Positions 22,801 to 35,032 of a DNA stretch of 64,000 nt are shown here, in pieces. The position numbers were made by a program, and so were the translations under genes. The notes beneath the pieces are model-generated. The model had not been told where the DNA came from. It did not search any database and was given only the letters and a program-made list of their open reading frames with translations. The stretch comes from Chaetoceros tenuissimus (taxonomy: Eukaryota; Bacillariophyta; Thalassiosirophyceae; Chaetocerotales; Chaetocerotaceae), in contig BLLK01000057.1 of the NCBI GenBank assembly GCA_021927905.1, forward strand, positions 496,001 through 560,000, given 5' to 3'. Each line of letters opens with the position of its first letter. Positions within the stretch are counted from its first letter, which is position 1.

Positions 22801-25800
22801 CTACTGCATCTGTATCTGTTGTTTCTTTGCTTTCTTTGCTTTCTTGTTCGTTTTCTTTTCTTCAATCTTTTGTTTATAGATTCTATGGAGATCTTGAATC
22901 AAGATTGCCATTTCCTCACGAAGTCTTGCGATATCATCCATTCCAAAGTCGAAAGCTTCTCTTTCTGTGATATATTCCTTGATGAGCTTTTTCCTTGACT
23001 TCACATTTCTCCAGTCTGCGAGTTTGCATTCGATGCGTGTATCAAGTAAATGCAGCATTGCAATTGCATACCTGCAAACAAATACTCCACAATCCCAACA
23101 GTTGTCTTGCGTAGGAACTTTTGTCATTGGAGAGATCAAAGTCAGTCACCCAGAGACGAAAGAATGAAAGAACAAGTACTCAAACATAGAAAAGCTTACC
23201 ATGTGCAATCTCAACAGGACATGTCACAGGTACAAATGGATCCTTTCGGTCGAATTTACGAAGCCTTGCTGCTTCTTTGTTTAGCCATGTGTAAAGAGTT
23301 CTTTGTAGCTTGGACTTTTTATGAGCGCGAAGTGAGTCCATAAATAGAACATATGGATGCTCCAAGTTTCGGTTGCATGCTTCCTCGTCGTCGTCTGAGA
23401 TGATATTTCCTGGATTTACAATCACAAGTAGTGACCAATGGATATCTTTATTGACCGGAACAAAAACATATTTCTTCTCAAAGATATCAATATTCTTTTT
23501 CGCAGTCCAAGACACGACAGACTCGACACCTTCCTGTTCAAGCTTGGTATAGAATTGAGTAGTAAATACATGGACTTGGTCTGAGACGTTCCCCATGCGA
23601 TGGATCAGCCAACTGATCCAAAAGTCTATGAGAGTATCATTGAGGAATTCTCCCGGTGCCAGCCTATCGTAGTCTTCTCCTCGAATAGTGATGATATGAT
23701 TCTTCTGCTTCCTATTAGGAGCCTTCTCCTCGATGGCAACAGTGCTAAACATTGATTCATGGTTTTGTCCAATTTTCCCATTTGGCTCAATGAGGTTGCT
23801 AGCTACGGAGTCCAATTCCGTCTCTAGAAGTGTTGATGGGAAGACAAGAGCTGTTTCGTGCTCTGCACAAATAGGTGCCATTGGTTTCTTGAAATTCAAA
23901 AGACTGACAATTTCTTCTTCGAGCTTCTCAGGAGTTAGCAAATTATTGTCATTTGTGAAATACATCCCAATTGTATCATGTTTTTTCAAAAATGTAACCA
24001 GATGTTCAAAATCGGTTTGATTGTTTGACTCAATAACGATGTACCGCTTTGCAAGTAGTGCTGATTTGGTTGGAGTGGTTTTTGGCATTGATCTGAAGTA
24101 ATGCTTGTTGGAAGTAAAAGTGGAAAGCCCATTTTCCTTGGATGGTTTTGCACGAATAATGAGATAATAGTGACTACGAATATCATCATCTGCCTCTTCT
24201 GTTGGTTCCACTATAGATTTCAAAGCATGGTCTGGCTTGGTATCAAGAGATGTAGTCTCTACATGGTCATTTGACTCCCTTGACTGATTTGTACTTGATT
24301 TTGCTGCTTCGAAGTTGTCCTCAAAGTTCATTGCAATATCTTGTAAGTGATCATCTGGGTGAGATACATTCAGCTCATTTTTATTTTCATGTTCACGAAC
24401 AGGATGACTTTGAATAATTTTCTCTAGTTCTGGAGAGCCTTCAATCAACCTTGCAACTTCTTTAGCTACATCTTGATCATTCTTCATCGTTTGATCCACA
24501 CTCGCAATAGCCTGCTCTTCCACAGCTGAGGAGTCATTACTGTCATGACTGCACTTTTTATTCTCTACAGAAACATGTTCCAAAGTATCGGTATCGGGAA
24601 CTTCCTCATCACTTAAATCATCCACACACAATGTATTTTTTCGATTCTGTTTCTCGTGTACAATTTGGTCAGTAGATTGACTAGAATCATGGACTAGGGC
24701 ATCTCCATCATCAGTACCATTGTCATCCAATGCAATGACTTGACTCATGATACCCTCTATATCCTTGTCTACTTCAATCATATCTCTAATCGTATCAGAG
24801 CTTACAACCTGTAGACTCGGCTCTTCGTCCTCTTCTTCCTCTTCATCGTCGATTGTAATTCTCTTCTTTTGCACTTTCAAATTTTTCTTCAAATCAGCTT
24901 CATCATCAATGCTATCTGCTGATTCATTGCCAGTGCTTTCCTCGCTCTCATCTGAATCTCCACCGCTATTACTATCAGTACCTACTTCACGACGACAAGG
25001 CATATAATAATGAATCTCCTCAATATCCTCCGCACCAATATGCAACTCGATTTCATCATTCAAATCAAGTTCAAAAAGTTGATTCTGCTGTTTCGGCACA
25101 TAACTCATCTTCATATTCTCAAAATAAACTTGATTCCCAATAGCAATCCTAGAACATTTCACAAAGCCCTTTGAATCCCTAGATGGTGTCCTTGGAGAAA
25201 TTCCATTGCTTTGAGTTTCATACTCCTGGAGTTTCTCTTGTTCTAATCTTCTACTAGTATTGCGGCTAATATGATTCAATTCTCGATTCAAAGAAGCAGC
25301 AATGACAGCATCATTGTCACAATTTGAAAATTTTTGTGGAATGGGCATATCTTCGTCACTTTCTTCATCGCTAGACAATTCAATCGCTTCATTTTCATTT
25401 TCAACTTCTTGTGATTTTAAACTGCTCTGACTTTGTGAAATAATAGTACCAGCCAGAATTTCAACTCCATCCTCGGATGGCGAAAAGGTTGAAGAATATC
25501 TCTATTACAAATTGACACAGGAAGAATTATGAGCTTGAATACAAAGATGTGATAGACGATAAGTATAACTTCACTTACCATGTATGTTTCATGGAATAGA
25601 GTACAATGTTTTTCAAATAGAAAAGTCAGGATACACTTTTTACCCGCTGAAGTGAAGTCAATGACCCAACTGTCATCATCCGTAGAAGGAGGGTATATCT
25701 GAAAGGTATTTCCTTCGATGTTTTGAAACGGAGCTTTAAAGATGGATTTTCCTGGTTGGTTATTTTCAAGGCAATGACTGATCTTGAATTTTTCCGAAAC

Positions 25801-27493
25801 GAAACTGAGAATAATCAATTCATATTCATCTTTCCTAGGTTTCTGGGCTAGCTTTGTAAAAGATAGTTCAATCACTTCAAATTTATATAACATAACAAGG
25901 GTAGGAATTTCTTCTTCTTCTTCTTCTTCTTGATTCTTATCAGGAGAAACGTTTGCCACTGAAGGGGTTGACAATGATAGAGGTAGTTGAATATTCCTTT
26001 CATTGAAAGATTTCTATTACAAATTGACACAGGAAGAATTATGAGCTTGAATACAAAGATGTGATAGACGATAAGTATAACTTCACTTACCATGTATGTT
26101 TCATGGAATAGAGTACAATGTTTTTCAAATAGAAAAGTCAGGATACACTTTTTACCCGCTGAAGTGAAGTCAATGACCCAACTGTCATCATCCGTAGAAG
26201 GAGGGTATATCTGAAAGGTATTTCCTTCGATGTTTTGAAACGGAGCTTTAAAGATGGATTTTCCTGGTTGGTTATTTTCAAGGCAATGACTGATCTTGAA
26301 TTTTTCCGAAACGAAACTGAGAATAATCAATTCATATTCATCTTTCCTAGGTTTCTGGGCTAGCTTTGTAAAAGATAGTTCAATCACTTCAAATTTATAT
26401 AACATAACAAGGGTAGGAATTTCTTCTTCTTCTTCTTCTTCTTGATTCTTATCAGGAGAAACGTTTGCCACTGAAGGGGTTGACAATGATAGAGGTAGTT
26501 GAATATTCCTTTCATTGAAAGATTTCTATTACAAATTGACACAGGAAGAATTATGAGCTTGAATACAAAGATGTGATAGACGATAAGTATAACTTCACTT
26601 ACCATGTATGTTTCATGGAATAGAGTACAATGTTTTTCAAATAGAAAAGTCAGGATACACTTTTTACCCGCTGAAGTGAAGTCAATGACCCAACTGTCAT
26701 CATCCGTAGAAGGAGGGTATATCTGAAAGGTATTTCCTTCGATGTTTTGAAACGGAGCTTTAAAGATGGATTTTCCTGGTTGGTTATTTTCAAGGCAATG
26801 ACTGATCTTGAATTTTTCCGAAACGAAACTGAGAATAATCAATTCATATTCATCTTTCCTAGGTTTCTGGGCTAGCTTTGTAAAAGATAGTTCAATCACT
26901 TCAAATTTATATAACATAACATGGGTAGGAATTTCTTCTTCTTCTTCTTGATTCTTATCAGGAGAAACGTTTGCCACTGAAGGGGTTGACAAAGAGAAAG
27001 AAACTTTCTTTGCCTTTTTTTTAGGTCGAAATTTTGTATTAGACGGAGAACGTAAGATCTCAGAAACCCCCCTTTTACCATGGTTTTGCTTTCTGTCAAA
27101 ATATTTCTGGAGTCTCTTGCATTGAAGGCTTGATATATGTGGACGCTTAGACGAGGTTTCATTTTGATCCTCACGAGTTCTTCTTTTTTTTACACTTTCG
27201 TGGAGGTGCTCATGGTCAAACGGCTGGGAGATATCTTCTTGCACTACATGTGCTTCTTCTTCTTCTTCCTTTTCATGTGCCATTCTCGCACTTTCTACAT
27301 CTTCCCCTTCTTCAAACGAACTTTCATCAGAAGCTTCGTTTTCTTGAAAACTTAAACCTTGCATTGGTTTATTAGTAACTCTAAAAAAACTGTATCCATC
27401 ATTAATCTTGCGAGCGCACTTCAGCAATCCATCGAAGTTTAAATTATCAACGATTCTCTTCAAACCTTCCTCTGTACAGTCAGAGCTATCCAT
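22801..27493 (-). CDS. SENP/Ulp1-family SUMO protease with a triplicated N-terminal domain
   Basis: Five exons, 27493-26603, 26525-26091, 26013-25579, 25501-23200 and 23117-22801, give 1459 aa; all junctions keep phase. The N-terminal ~165 residues are acidic then basic. Next come three near-identical ~145-residue units, each a Glu run, IPTLVMLYKFEVIELSF and a beta-rich stretch ending FHETYM. The centre is acidic and disordered (~630-1050). The C-terminal protease starts near YDRLAPGEFLNDTLIDFW. It has the C48 catalytic set: His in KDIHWSLLVI (~1275), Asp in LFMDSLR (~1309), and Gln and Cys in VPTQDNCWDCGVF (~1358, ~1364). The motif carrying the catalytic Cys is complete only after the last intron is removed. 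The tail is Lys-rich. Expected role: removing or processing SUMO in the nucleus, more like the SENP6/7 (Ulp2) branch because of its size and acidic insert. It starts 59 bases from cassette B. Confidence 0.88.
25502..26992. repeat. 512-base tandem triplication of one exon plus intron
   Basis: The unit starting CTATTACAAATTGACACAGG occurs at 25502, 26014 and 26526, so the period is exactly 512 bases. By eye the first two periods are identical, including their 77-base introns. The third unit, the 5'-most in the gene, has a Glu run six bases shorter, one base difference beside it (CATGGG for CAAGGG), and homology to about 26992. Each unit holds a 435-base in-frame exon, or its equivalent within exon 1, so every copy lengthens the protein by 145 residues. 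Confidence 0.97.
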
Positions 27494-28820
27494 TTTTCAT
27501 GTATCAGTTCAATTCAGAAGTTTTACTCTAATGGATAGAAGCAAAGCGATCGCACAATATCTTGCACTAGCAGTAGACACTTGTTGTTGGTGCTCGAGCG
27601 ATGCAACTCCTCGACTGACTGACTCGACTCACTCGTTCTCAACGCATTCAAATCACATCTTTTCAAGTTGGCGCGCGTTGAGTCTTGTGTAGGAAATTCA
27701 AATATATTTCATTGTATCTAGAGTTGCAGTGAAAGACTATGAACTTTCCCATGTGCTAGGCGATGGCAGGCAAGTTTGCCTATGGAGAGAGGAAAGGAAA
27801 AGGTGAACGAAAGTTCTTTTTCTGTCAGAACATATGTCAAGGACAAATAGGGAAATTTTAGACTGTTCCACGACTGGATTCATATGAATATAGCTCCTAT
27901 GACGTCATTTCATTTAACATAAGTGATATTTGATTATTGTCAACGACATTTTGACCTTCAACTTTATTTCTTACCACTTACTTCTTCAGTACTTAGCTTT
28001 TACTAGACGTACACACACAAGTAAAGAAGAACAATGAACACAGATTCCAAAGTGCAGCAAGATACAAGTCGCTTTTAGAAAACAACCATGGCTCGTCACC
28101 ACTGAGAATCTCTCTGGTATGCGCTTCATGATGATGTATCTTCGTGCCTCGTTTTGTCTCTCGTGCACGGCTGTAGTGTCGTAATCTAGCTAGCTACGAA
28201 CTGAATATGAATAATCTCTACAACAATGAGTACAGTAGCTTCGTTTCCTTGATGTGGATGCTAAAAGCAAAAAGAACATTACGTGGCTTTTAGAATACAT
28301 AGATATGGTACTCCCATAGCCTGTTAGTTCAAACAGACAATATATATTCGCAGATTCTATGCTACATCTGCTTCCAACTTTTGACAAAGTTATAGTTGTA
28401 CCAAATCATGAGTGTCGAAATCAGAATAGAGAAATAGAAAAACGAGGGCTTCGTGAATCTGTATCCGATATAGATGAGAAATGGCAGAATCAATACTGAT
28501 ATATTTTATTAGAGCTGCAGCATACAGATTTATCATCGTAGAATCGCTGTAAAGAGAATCGAAGCTAAATATGAATGACGGTTCAAGTCAAGAAGATTCT
28601 AGCAACAGCGTTTGGTTCGAAGAGATGGAAACGCAAACGAAGTCCATTGTGGTCCTGGTATTGTACGTATTTATTTCAAGGCTGATGTAAGCCATCAGGG
28701 ACGTATACTTTATGAGGAAGACGATGTGAAACAGAATCAATATTATTAGCCTCTCATTTCTAGGGAAGAAAATCATAGGAACGGAACATCGCAATTTTGT
28801 ATGCATTCTATTTGGCAAAG
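27494..28820. other. Spacer and left part of cassette B
   Basis: The first 58 bases are the upstream flank of the SUMO protease gene and are unlike copy A's flank. From 27552 on the sequence matches copy A closely. No firm gene is seen; the ATG at 28571 and its following MNDGSSQEDSSNSVWF codons are conserved with copy A. Confidence 0.4.
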
Positions 28821-29199
28821 GAGATCTTTGTTTCTAAGAATATTTATGAGGAGCTACATCATTGTATTGAGTCCAAGAGATGTGCAGCAGGACCTATTTT
28901 CATCATTCAGAAAAATTTTATTAAAGCAGAAGCCATCATTTTCGTATCTGCTTCATTGGAAATAGATATAGATACATTGCAAAGAGAAAAGAACTCGGAT
29001 ACGATAAAGATGTTGATAGGTATTCTTAGATTACTGTTTCTCTTATTTTATAATTAGTGCGTACAACTTTAACATTAAACAAATAGCACTGCACATTTTA
29101 TTACTTCAATTTATAGTTGGCATCGAAAGTGCAAATGCCAACAAAAGATGGGAGAGGCATTTCTCTATCATATCCTTTTACATCAGACCTTCCCAGTAG
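28821..29199 (+). CDS. Small spliced protein of unknown function (3' exons), cassette copy B
   Basis: Exons 28821-29019 and 29117-29199, with a phase-1 intron from GTATTC to TTTATAG, mirror those of copy A. The product again contains KNIYEELHHCIESKRCAAGP and ends ANANKRWER...YIRPSQ before a TAG at the matching place. A 3-base insertion relative to copy A (FIIQKNF against SIFRNF) keeps the frame. The 5' exon is unresolved, as in copy A. The persistence of frame, splice sites and stop in both copies is the main evidence for a gene. Confidence 0.45.
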
Positions 29200-29238
29200 A
29201 CGATAGGAAAAAGTCCAAGATATTCCTAGGAACTATTC

Positions 29239-30653
29239 TCAGCATCCTCCCATTGGATTGCAATATCGATCTTTCCAACCGCCATTAACAATTTGAGCTT
29301 GTCCTATATTGAACAGATAGCGAAAACTTTGAGGACTCATCTAAAACAAATTATTTAGTAGAAGAGCAGAATAATCACATACCTTAATCTGATGTTGGTT
29401 TCTTTTCAACCTATTGCCACATAGACGCTCGATTTTCGCCGGACTAGTATCATTGAGTTTGTAAACTGCTTCGATAAGGATCTCTTCTTCATCCTCAGTC
29501 CATTTTTTTTTCTTTGCTCCAATCTTTCTCTGTAGTTGAGAGTTGTCTTCATCTCTAGTTCTTGCAAAATCCTACAAAGGAAGAAATCGCATATGTGAGT
29601 AGAATATTGACAATACAACAGTTTGAAGAAAGAAAGCAAAGAATATCGATTCGTACTCACCCGAAGAACTTCATTGCTATATTGTTTCAGTTCTGGATTC
29701 TTTTCCTTCATTTTGTTGAATGTCAGTCCTGTGGAGTCCTTACATGCTGCAAGCATCGCTTCAAATACTCCAACCTTCTTCTTGTTTCTACGACGTTTCT
29801 TAACTGGTTCTGGAGTAAATAGGCCAACGCAAAAGTCACCGGCATCGAGGTCCAAGTGTTTGCGCTTACAAGGTAGAGGTTCAGGTGCTGCCATGATCCA
29901 TCTCTCTAGTCCTTTGAGAGAAAATTGGTATTGTTTGATGAAATCCTTCTTTGGAATTTTATCTAGAACTTCTTTGACGATGGTTTTGAAGGATTTCTTG
30001 AGAACTTTATCGCCATAAGCATTAGTTTCAAAGATCTTTTCTTCAATCCCTTCCAAGGTCTTGGTTAGAGTCTGAGGGTGAAGGTCTTGTAAATCATCCA
30101 GAATCATCTGGATTGCCTCTGCTGTTTCTTCTGTATTGCTATCCTTTTGTACTCCTTTCTTGCTGCCCTGACCTCCTTGTTCTTCTCCTTGTTGTTCGCT
30201 GTCCTCTTCGAAAAGTCCTGTCTCGCGATTAAGCTCGATCTCAATCATTCGAAATATAAGGACCTCAAACAACTCATTAGTCCGAGCCCTTGCAAACAAT
30301 TCAAGAATTTTGTCCATTTTCTTGCTGCATCCTACGCCGATTGAATTCTCCGTGATGTCGCCATGCTTCTTACCAATTGTTGCTTGTACATCAACCAACC
30401 GTTCCAAGAGGAGACTCAAAGTGCGGTCAGTAAGTTGGTGTTTCTTGTTGATTTCAGCCATTTCTACAGCACGTTGGATCTTCATTCTTGAATAGCTGTC
30501 GTCGTCTTTGGCTGTTGGAAAGGACTCATCGTTCGAGGTATCCACCATGAAGATTACTTCTCTCAAGGCTTGTTGTGTTTCTTTGCGCGCTGGATGATGA
30601 ATGTACTCATGAAGAGCAAGGTTATATCGTTTCATAAGTTCAGTTGGGAACAT
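29239..30653 (-). CDS. Myb/SANT-domain protein, cassette copy B
   Basis: Exons 30653-29661, 29571-29383 and 29340-29239 use the same splice sites as copy A and give about 427 aa. Exon 1 differs from copy A at five residues (for example ARARTNE for AKARTNE and QYSNE for QYSYE). In the Myb segment the Phe and Lys of ERFCGKR become Leu and Asn (ERLCGNR). The stop lies two codons further on (NPMGGC for NPMG). The helical N-terminus, basic RRRNKKK patch and Trp-led acidic helix of the Myb fold are intact, so both copies look functional. The gene is convergent with the small spliced gene on its 3' side. Confidence 0.8.
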
Positions 30654-31462
30654 GATGGCAACTGTTCAATGGAGAAATGTATTTGTGCAGTTGGTTCAAT
30701 CAAGTGGCAGCAAAGGGATGCTATGGAAAATGAGATGGAATGATTTGTATCGACAGTGGATAAAAAATGTTTTATGTGCGCATCAATCCATCGAAATTTT
30801 AGTCGTGTAAGGCAAAATCGCCGAAGATGAGAAAAAAATAGCCATCACATACGTATTCAAAATATGTGTAGTTCGCCAGTGAAATTATGTTCAAATCCAC
30901 CATGTTTGGCTAAAAATATATAAATGTCGCAAAAAGAAAGATCTCATGTCTGAGAACTTGTACGTACATGCATCAAGAAAAGATGCGTAATTTTCAATTT
31001 CAATTTTGTTCTCTTTCGAGCTCCTTCAATAAAGAAATCGTTTTTATATGAATATATCGCCTATATATTTTATTTTATTTCACATACTTTAAAACTGCAA
31101 ATATTCAATTATTGAAAAAATTGCATTTCTTTCTTTACAGTTCAAGACAATACTTAAGCTGTCAAGAACTATATGAGCATAATTCATCAAACCTAATCAT
31201 ATATGTGTAGAAGAAGGGATATACAGTCATGTTAGAACATGTCCGTCATCTTAAAAGTAAGTGAAGTTCTACAAAGCAGATAAATACGAAATACGGAAAG
31301 TAGTATCTTATTATTATTTTGAAATAAAACTAGTCATAAACATAATACTAGTATGTAATGGTGATATCCTTGTTGACAAGCAGCATAATACAAATGCTGA
31401 CTACAAGGGGGTTTGCAATTGTCGAGGCAGGTTTCTGCGAAAAAGAATAAAGAGCACGAGCT
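30654..31462. other. Spacer between the Myb and TGIF-box genes of copy B
   Basis: This is the counterpart of 3677-4704. Bases 31023-31171 replace copy A's minisatellite segment with AT-rich sequence, including a TATATATTTTATTTTATTT run. No gene is recognised. Confidence 0.5.
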
Positions 31463-32866
31463 TCACTTCTTTCCGACCATTAAGGAAAGGGCATCTTGCA
31501 CTTTTTTGGTCCTACTCTTTCTTCCATCTCGTATTTTATTTATGTCGCCATCTTTGAGATCTTGTGGAGGGTAATCATTGAACGTAGGTGATTCCTGAAA
31601 CTGTGAGAAGAATTTAGGGGAGAATATTTCAGTATTTTTGACAGCCACCCAGAAATATTTGTTGAATGGGTTCTTTGGAGGTTCGCCAACCCTTGTATGG
31701 TTCTTCTCAAGCATGTTGCAGAATTTGTTAAACTCAATTCTGCCATTTTTCTCTGGTATGGTCGGGAGCTTATTGGCTATCTGTGGTTTATCTTTGCAAA
31801 TTTTATTCCATTCCTTTCGAAGCAAAGTATGTACAAGGCCCTCCCTCATACACACATAAATCATGAGTTTGGCAAGAGCTCCTGGGCATTTCGGGTCTTG
31901 ACTGCCGTTACAAGACATTTGAAAGCAGTTTGTGCAACAGCAACAACGATTTCTTGGCAAGTGATTCAAACCGCTGCATCCCTGATTGTGCTGAGTCATG
32001 CAGGATTTGCAATAGGCCATATTTGTATCCAACATTTCACCATAGAGATATTTCATTGCGGTTGTTTGATAATTGTTTCCATTCTCTTTATGCCCCTTGA
32101 TGATATCATCATAAAAGAGATTATCAATAGAAGTTCCAAGCAACCTCCAACCAACAATGGCAGCATTCGTGATAGTCTTTTTTTGCGCTGTCACTTGAGT
32201 AGCTGTGGAAACTGAACGATGGTTCTTTGCGCCGTTGCCATCCTCTGTTTTGGCTCCGTTGATATGAACATATCCACCAGCACTGTTTGTTTTACTTCTC
32301 TTGGAAGAATTCCCATCGACACACATGTGATTCTGGTTTGAATAAACTGATTTCTACTCCAAAAATGAATCTTAGATGCTGAAATGATGAAATAGAGAAT
32401 ACTAGAGATACGATAAAATACTTACCGACTTGTGATGATTGTTTCCACTTATGAAAGTAAGTGCTTGAGACGATTTTACTTTTGCATGAGTTGGTGAATT
32501 GTAAGAGTTCTGGGATATAGATCTAGGAAATGAGCTGCCAGCTCTAATTTCCTCCACAGGAGAAATACTGGTGATAAGGTCATCGTTTCCTACCGGTATG
32601 GACATGATCATTGCTCGTAGAATCCCTTCCAATTCTTCATTTTTACGAGAAGAAAGCTCAAGTAAAGTATTTTTGTTTTTGTGAATTTTGCCCCAGCAGT
32701 CTCTGACCATTTCGTAGCTGTCCACTTGATTTTGTATTTCCTCTGAAATCGAACCCCTGTGTTTTAGAGCAGTTCGATACATGAGTGTTTCAAGAGAACC
32801 AATACTCCTGAGAGTTTTCTGAATGATTTCTTTGTCACTGGTAGAATTTTCTGTTTTCACATTCAT
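31463..32866 (-). CDS. Cys-rich protein with C-terminal TGIF box, cassette copy B
   Basis: Exons 32866-32426 and 32332-31463, with a 93-base phase-0 intron, give about 436 aa. The Cys cluster and the KICKDK segment are as in copy A. Notable differences are the motif itself, FWVAVKNTEIFSPKFF, in which the Gly of TGIF is Glu, the loss of one Leu near the C-terminus, and about ten changes in the Ser-rich first exon. The motif change makes this copy the best candidate for altered function. The neighbouring acidic gene is divergent, as in copy A. Confidence 0.7.
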
Positions 32867-33502
32867 TTTGGATTGGGTGACTAGATACTTTTACTTGTAT
32901 AATATGTATGCACTTCTTCCGCTCCTTTGAAGGTAGCTTCTTTTTGTACAAAAGCTCTGTTTGTGGAAGTGCTCAACATAAATTCTCTGCCAAATTTGAA
33001 AGAGGCTGAGTCGTGGAAAATTTGAAATGGGGTGAGGAATTTTCCAAAAGTAAAAACGGTAACATGAACTTTAGTTTTGGAATGAAATAAAGATCTGAAT
33101 TGATTCCAGCAACGATTCCAATGAATCAGTAAAATTTTAATTATATACTTATAGTAGCTTTCAACATTCAAAATCACTCATTACATGTATATGCATAGAT
33201 TTGTTCCTCGTCGTTACCAAAATATTTTTTCTTTTTCCTCCCCCGCGCCGTGATATTTGCCGTTGAACATGTAACGCTTTTACATCAACAATTTGTACCG
33301 GATAAGTACGTACATAGAAGATAATAATGTCTTCTAAAGTCTTTTTTGCCAACCCGTCATAACTTGACACAACATGATGTTCATCAAAGGTCGACCTCCT
33401 TCAGTTTTGGACAGATGGAGATCGTTTTTGCACTAATGTTATTTCAACCAAAACATTAAATCAACTGAACGTCAAGCTCATTCATAATTGCAACACAACA
33501 TC
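32867..33502. promoter_or_regulatory. Divergent intergenic region, TGIF-box and acidic genes, copy B
   Basis: This region matches 6115-6747 of copy A with few changes. The frame that reaches the TGIF-gene start in copy A stops earlier here, which supports reading this stretch as non-coding leader and promoter. Confidence 0.4.
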
Positions 33503-35032
33503 ATGCCGATTGACAACAGCAGCGATGACGACTCTACCTTCCAGCCATTAGAAGACGCCGTTCTTGTGCAACCTACTGCTTATAAGAAGGCGGATAATGC
33601 AGAAGATGATTCCAGTAGTAGTTCCTCGGAAGGTTCTGTTGATGATGAATCCGATGTAGAAAAGAAATCTGAGTCTGTGGCAAGAACAATCGAAGATGCA
33701 GTGGTGGAAGATCATCATGACTCTCCTGTAACCGTAACAAGAGAAGATGATTCTAGAAGTTCAAATAAGGAGGATGAAAACAACCATCATGCTCAATCTT
33801 TCGATGAGTCCAATGAATACAATGAGGAGAGTGAGTCTTTCAATACAAGTGACCAACCGAATACTATTTTAGATTTTGACGAATCCTTGCGTAAAATATC
33901 TTTACTAAAAAGAAAAGAAGCAGAGGAAGAGAAAAAGTCAACTAATCATGCAGCTACATCGGAACCAGCAAAAGGTATTCCGTCTACTCTTGGAACTTCC
34001 ACTAGTGGAAATAAGATTAAGTATCATGGTGAGGATTCCAATGCAAAGCAAAAAGACAAGAATGAAGCAAGCATTGATACTCACGACAACAAAGGCAAGT
34101 GTGACGGAAAAGATGAAGCACAATTTGATTTAGTTGATGATGAGCAACCGTTTGGAGATCAGAGTGGATCTGGTTCTGATATCAAAAGAAGCGATGTAAT
34201 TCAAACAATTGATCAATATGATAGCACTGAAATCACTTCAAGCTCTATGGAGGTGCAGAATTCTAAACAAGATCAGTCTCAAGCTACGAAAAAGGCTTTG
34301 AAAGTTCCTTCTCCTGCAACCTCAATCAGCGACAAAGAGAATAGTAAAGGTTCTATCATTGCTGCAGACAGTGGAGCACCTTCATCTAATAGCAATCAAA
34401 GTTCATCTAGTCGCGAAAGTGATGCTGCATCTGACCCGAAACCAAAGGAAAAGGAAACTAGTCCTAACGAACATTCTACTCAAGGCGAAGTGCATAGTGC
34501 AAAGTCAGAAATAGCTGCGTCGAATCCCGCTTCTTTCTCCCTCTTTAAGAATGCTATAGAATTTGCAACTCCTAATGAAAACGATGCTTCTTCTGAAACA
34601 GAATGCAAGGAAAAGAAATTTGACTCGGACCCAACTGCTTCATCCTCGCCTCCTAGTGAACATACTACTCAAGACCAAAAAGAAATTGATTTGGAAAGTA
34701 CTAAATCTTCTCCTCTCCTCCACAATAATGCTTCCTCTAACCCTAAAGTGGAGGGAAAAGCTGCTGCATCCTCGCCTCAAGACAAAATGAACCATGAAAA
34801 TGAACAAATCGATTTGACGAGTCCTTTATCTACTCCTCTTATCGTCCCTGCATCTAAGGGCCAAGCTCTAGATACCAGTAAAAATGATGCTTCATCTGAC
34901 AATCAAAAGAATACTTCAAAGGTACATTCGAAGCCATATAACAATAATCGCAGAAGACCATATTCCGGACAGAGAAAAAGAAAACTGGAAGTTGACGATG
35001 AAGCATTGAATAGAATTTTCCCTGATGATTAG
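33503..35032 (+). CDS. Acidic Ser-rich disordered protein, cassette copy B
   Basis: The frame starts at ATG 33503 (MPIDNSSDDD) and encodes 509 aa. It carries ten residues more than copy A, in insertions of 1, 2 and 7 residues (the last around KPKEKETSPNEHS). Composition, the NTILDFDESLRKISLLKRK segment and the basic RRRPYSGQRKRK C-terminal stretch are shared. The many replacements against copy A, all without loss of frame, suggest selection on composition and length rather than on exact sequence. Confidence 0.75.
   Translation: MPIDNSSDDDSTFQPLEDAVLVQPTAYKKADNAEDDSSSSSSEGSVDDESDVEKKSESVARTIEDAVVEDHHDSPVTVTREDDSRSSNKEDENNHHAQSFDESNEYNEESESFNTSDQPNTILDFDESLRKISLLKRKEAEEEKKSTNHAATSEPAKGIPSTLGTSTSGNKIKYHGEDSNAKQKDKNEASIDTHDNKGKCDGKDEAQFDLVDDEQPFGDQSGSGSDIKRSDVIQTIDQYDSTEITSSSMEVQNSKQDQSQATKKALKVPSPATSISDKENSKGSIIAADSGAPSSNSNQSSSSRESDAASDPKPKEKETSPNEHSTQGEVHSAKSEIAASNPASFSLFKNAIEFATPNENDASSETECKEKKFDSDPTASSSPPSEHTTQDQKEIDLESTKSSPLLHNNASSNPKVEGKAAASSPQDKMNHENEQIDLTSPLSTPLIVPASKGQALDTSKNDASSDNQKNTSKVHSKPYNNNRRRPYSGQRKRKLEVDDEALNRIFPDD

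Noticed and set aside
22801-27493. Calling the SUMO protease a transposon-borne Ulp1 (as in some MULE or Zisupton-type elements)
   Set aside because: No transposase domain or terminal inverted repeats are visible, and the architecture (acidic insert, SENP6/7-like core) fits a host protease.
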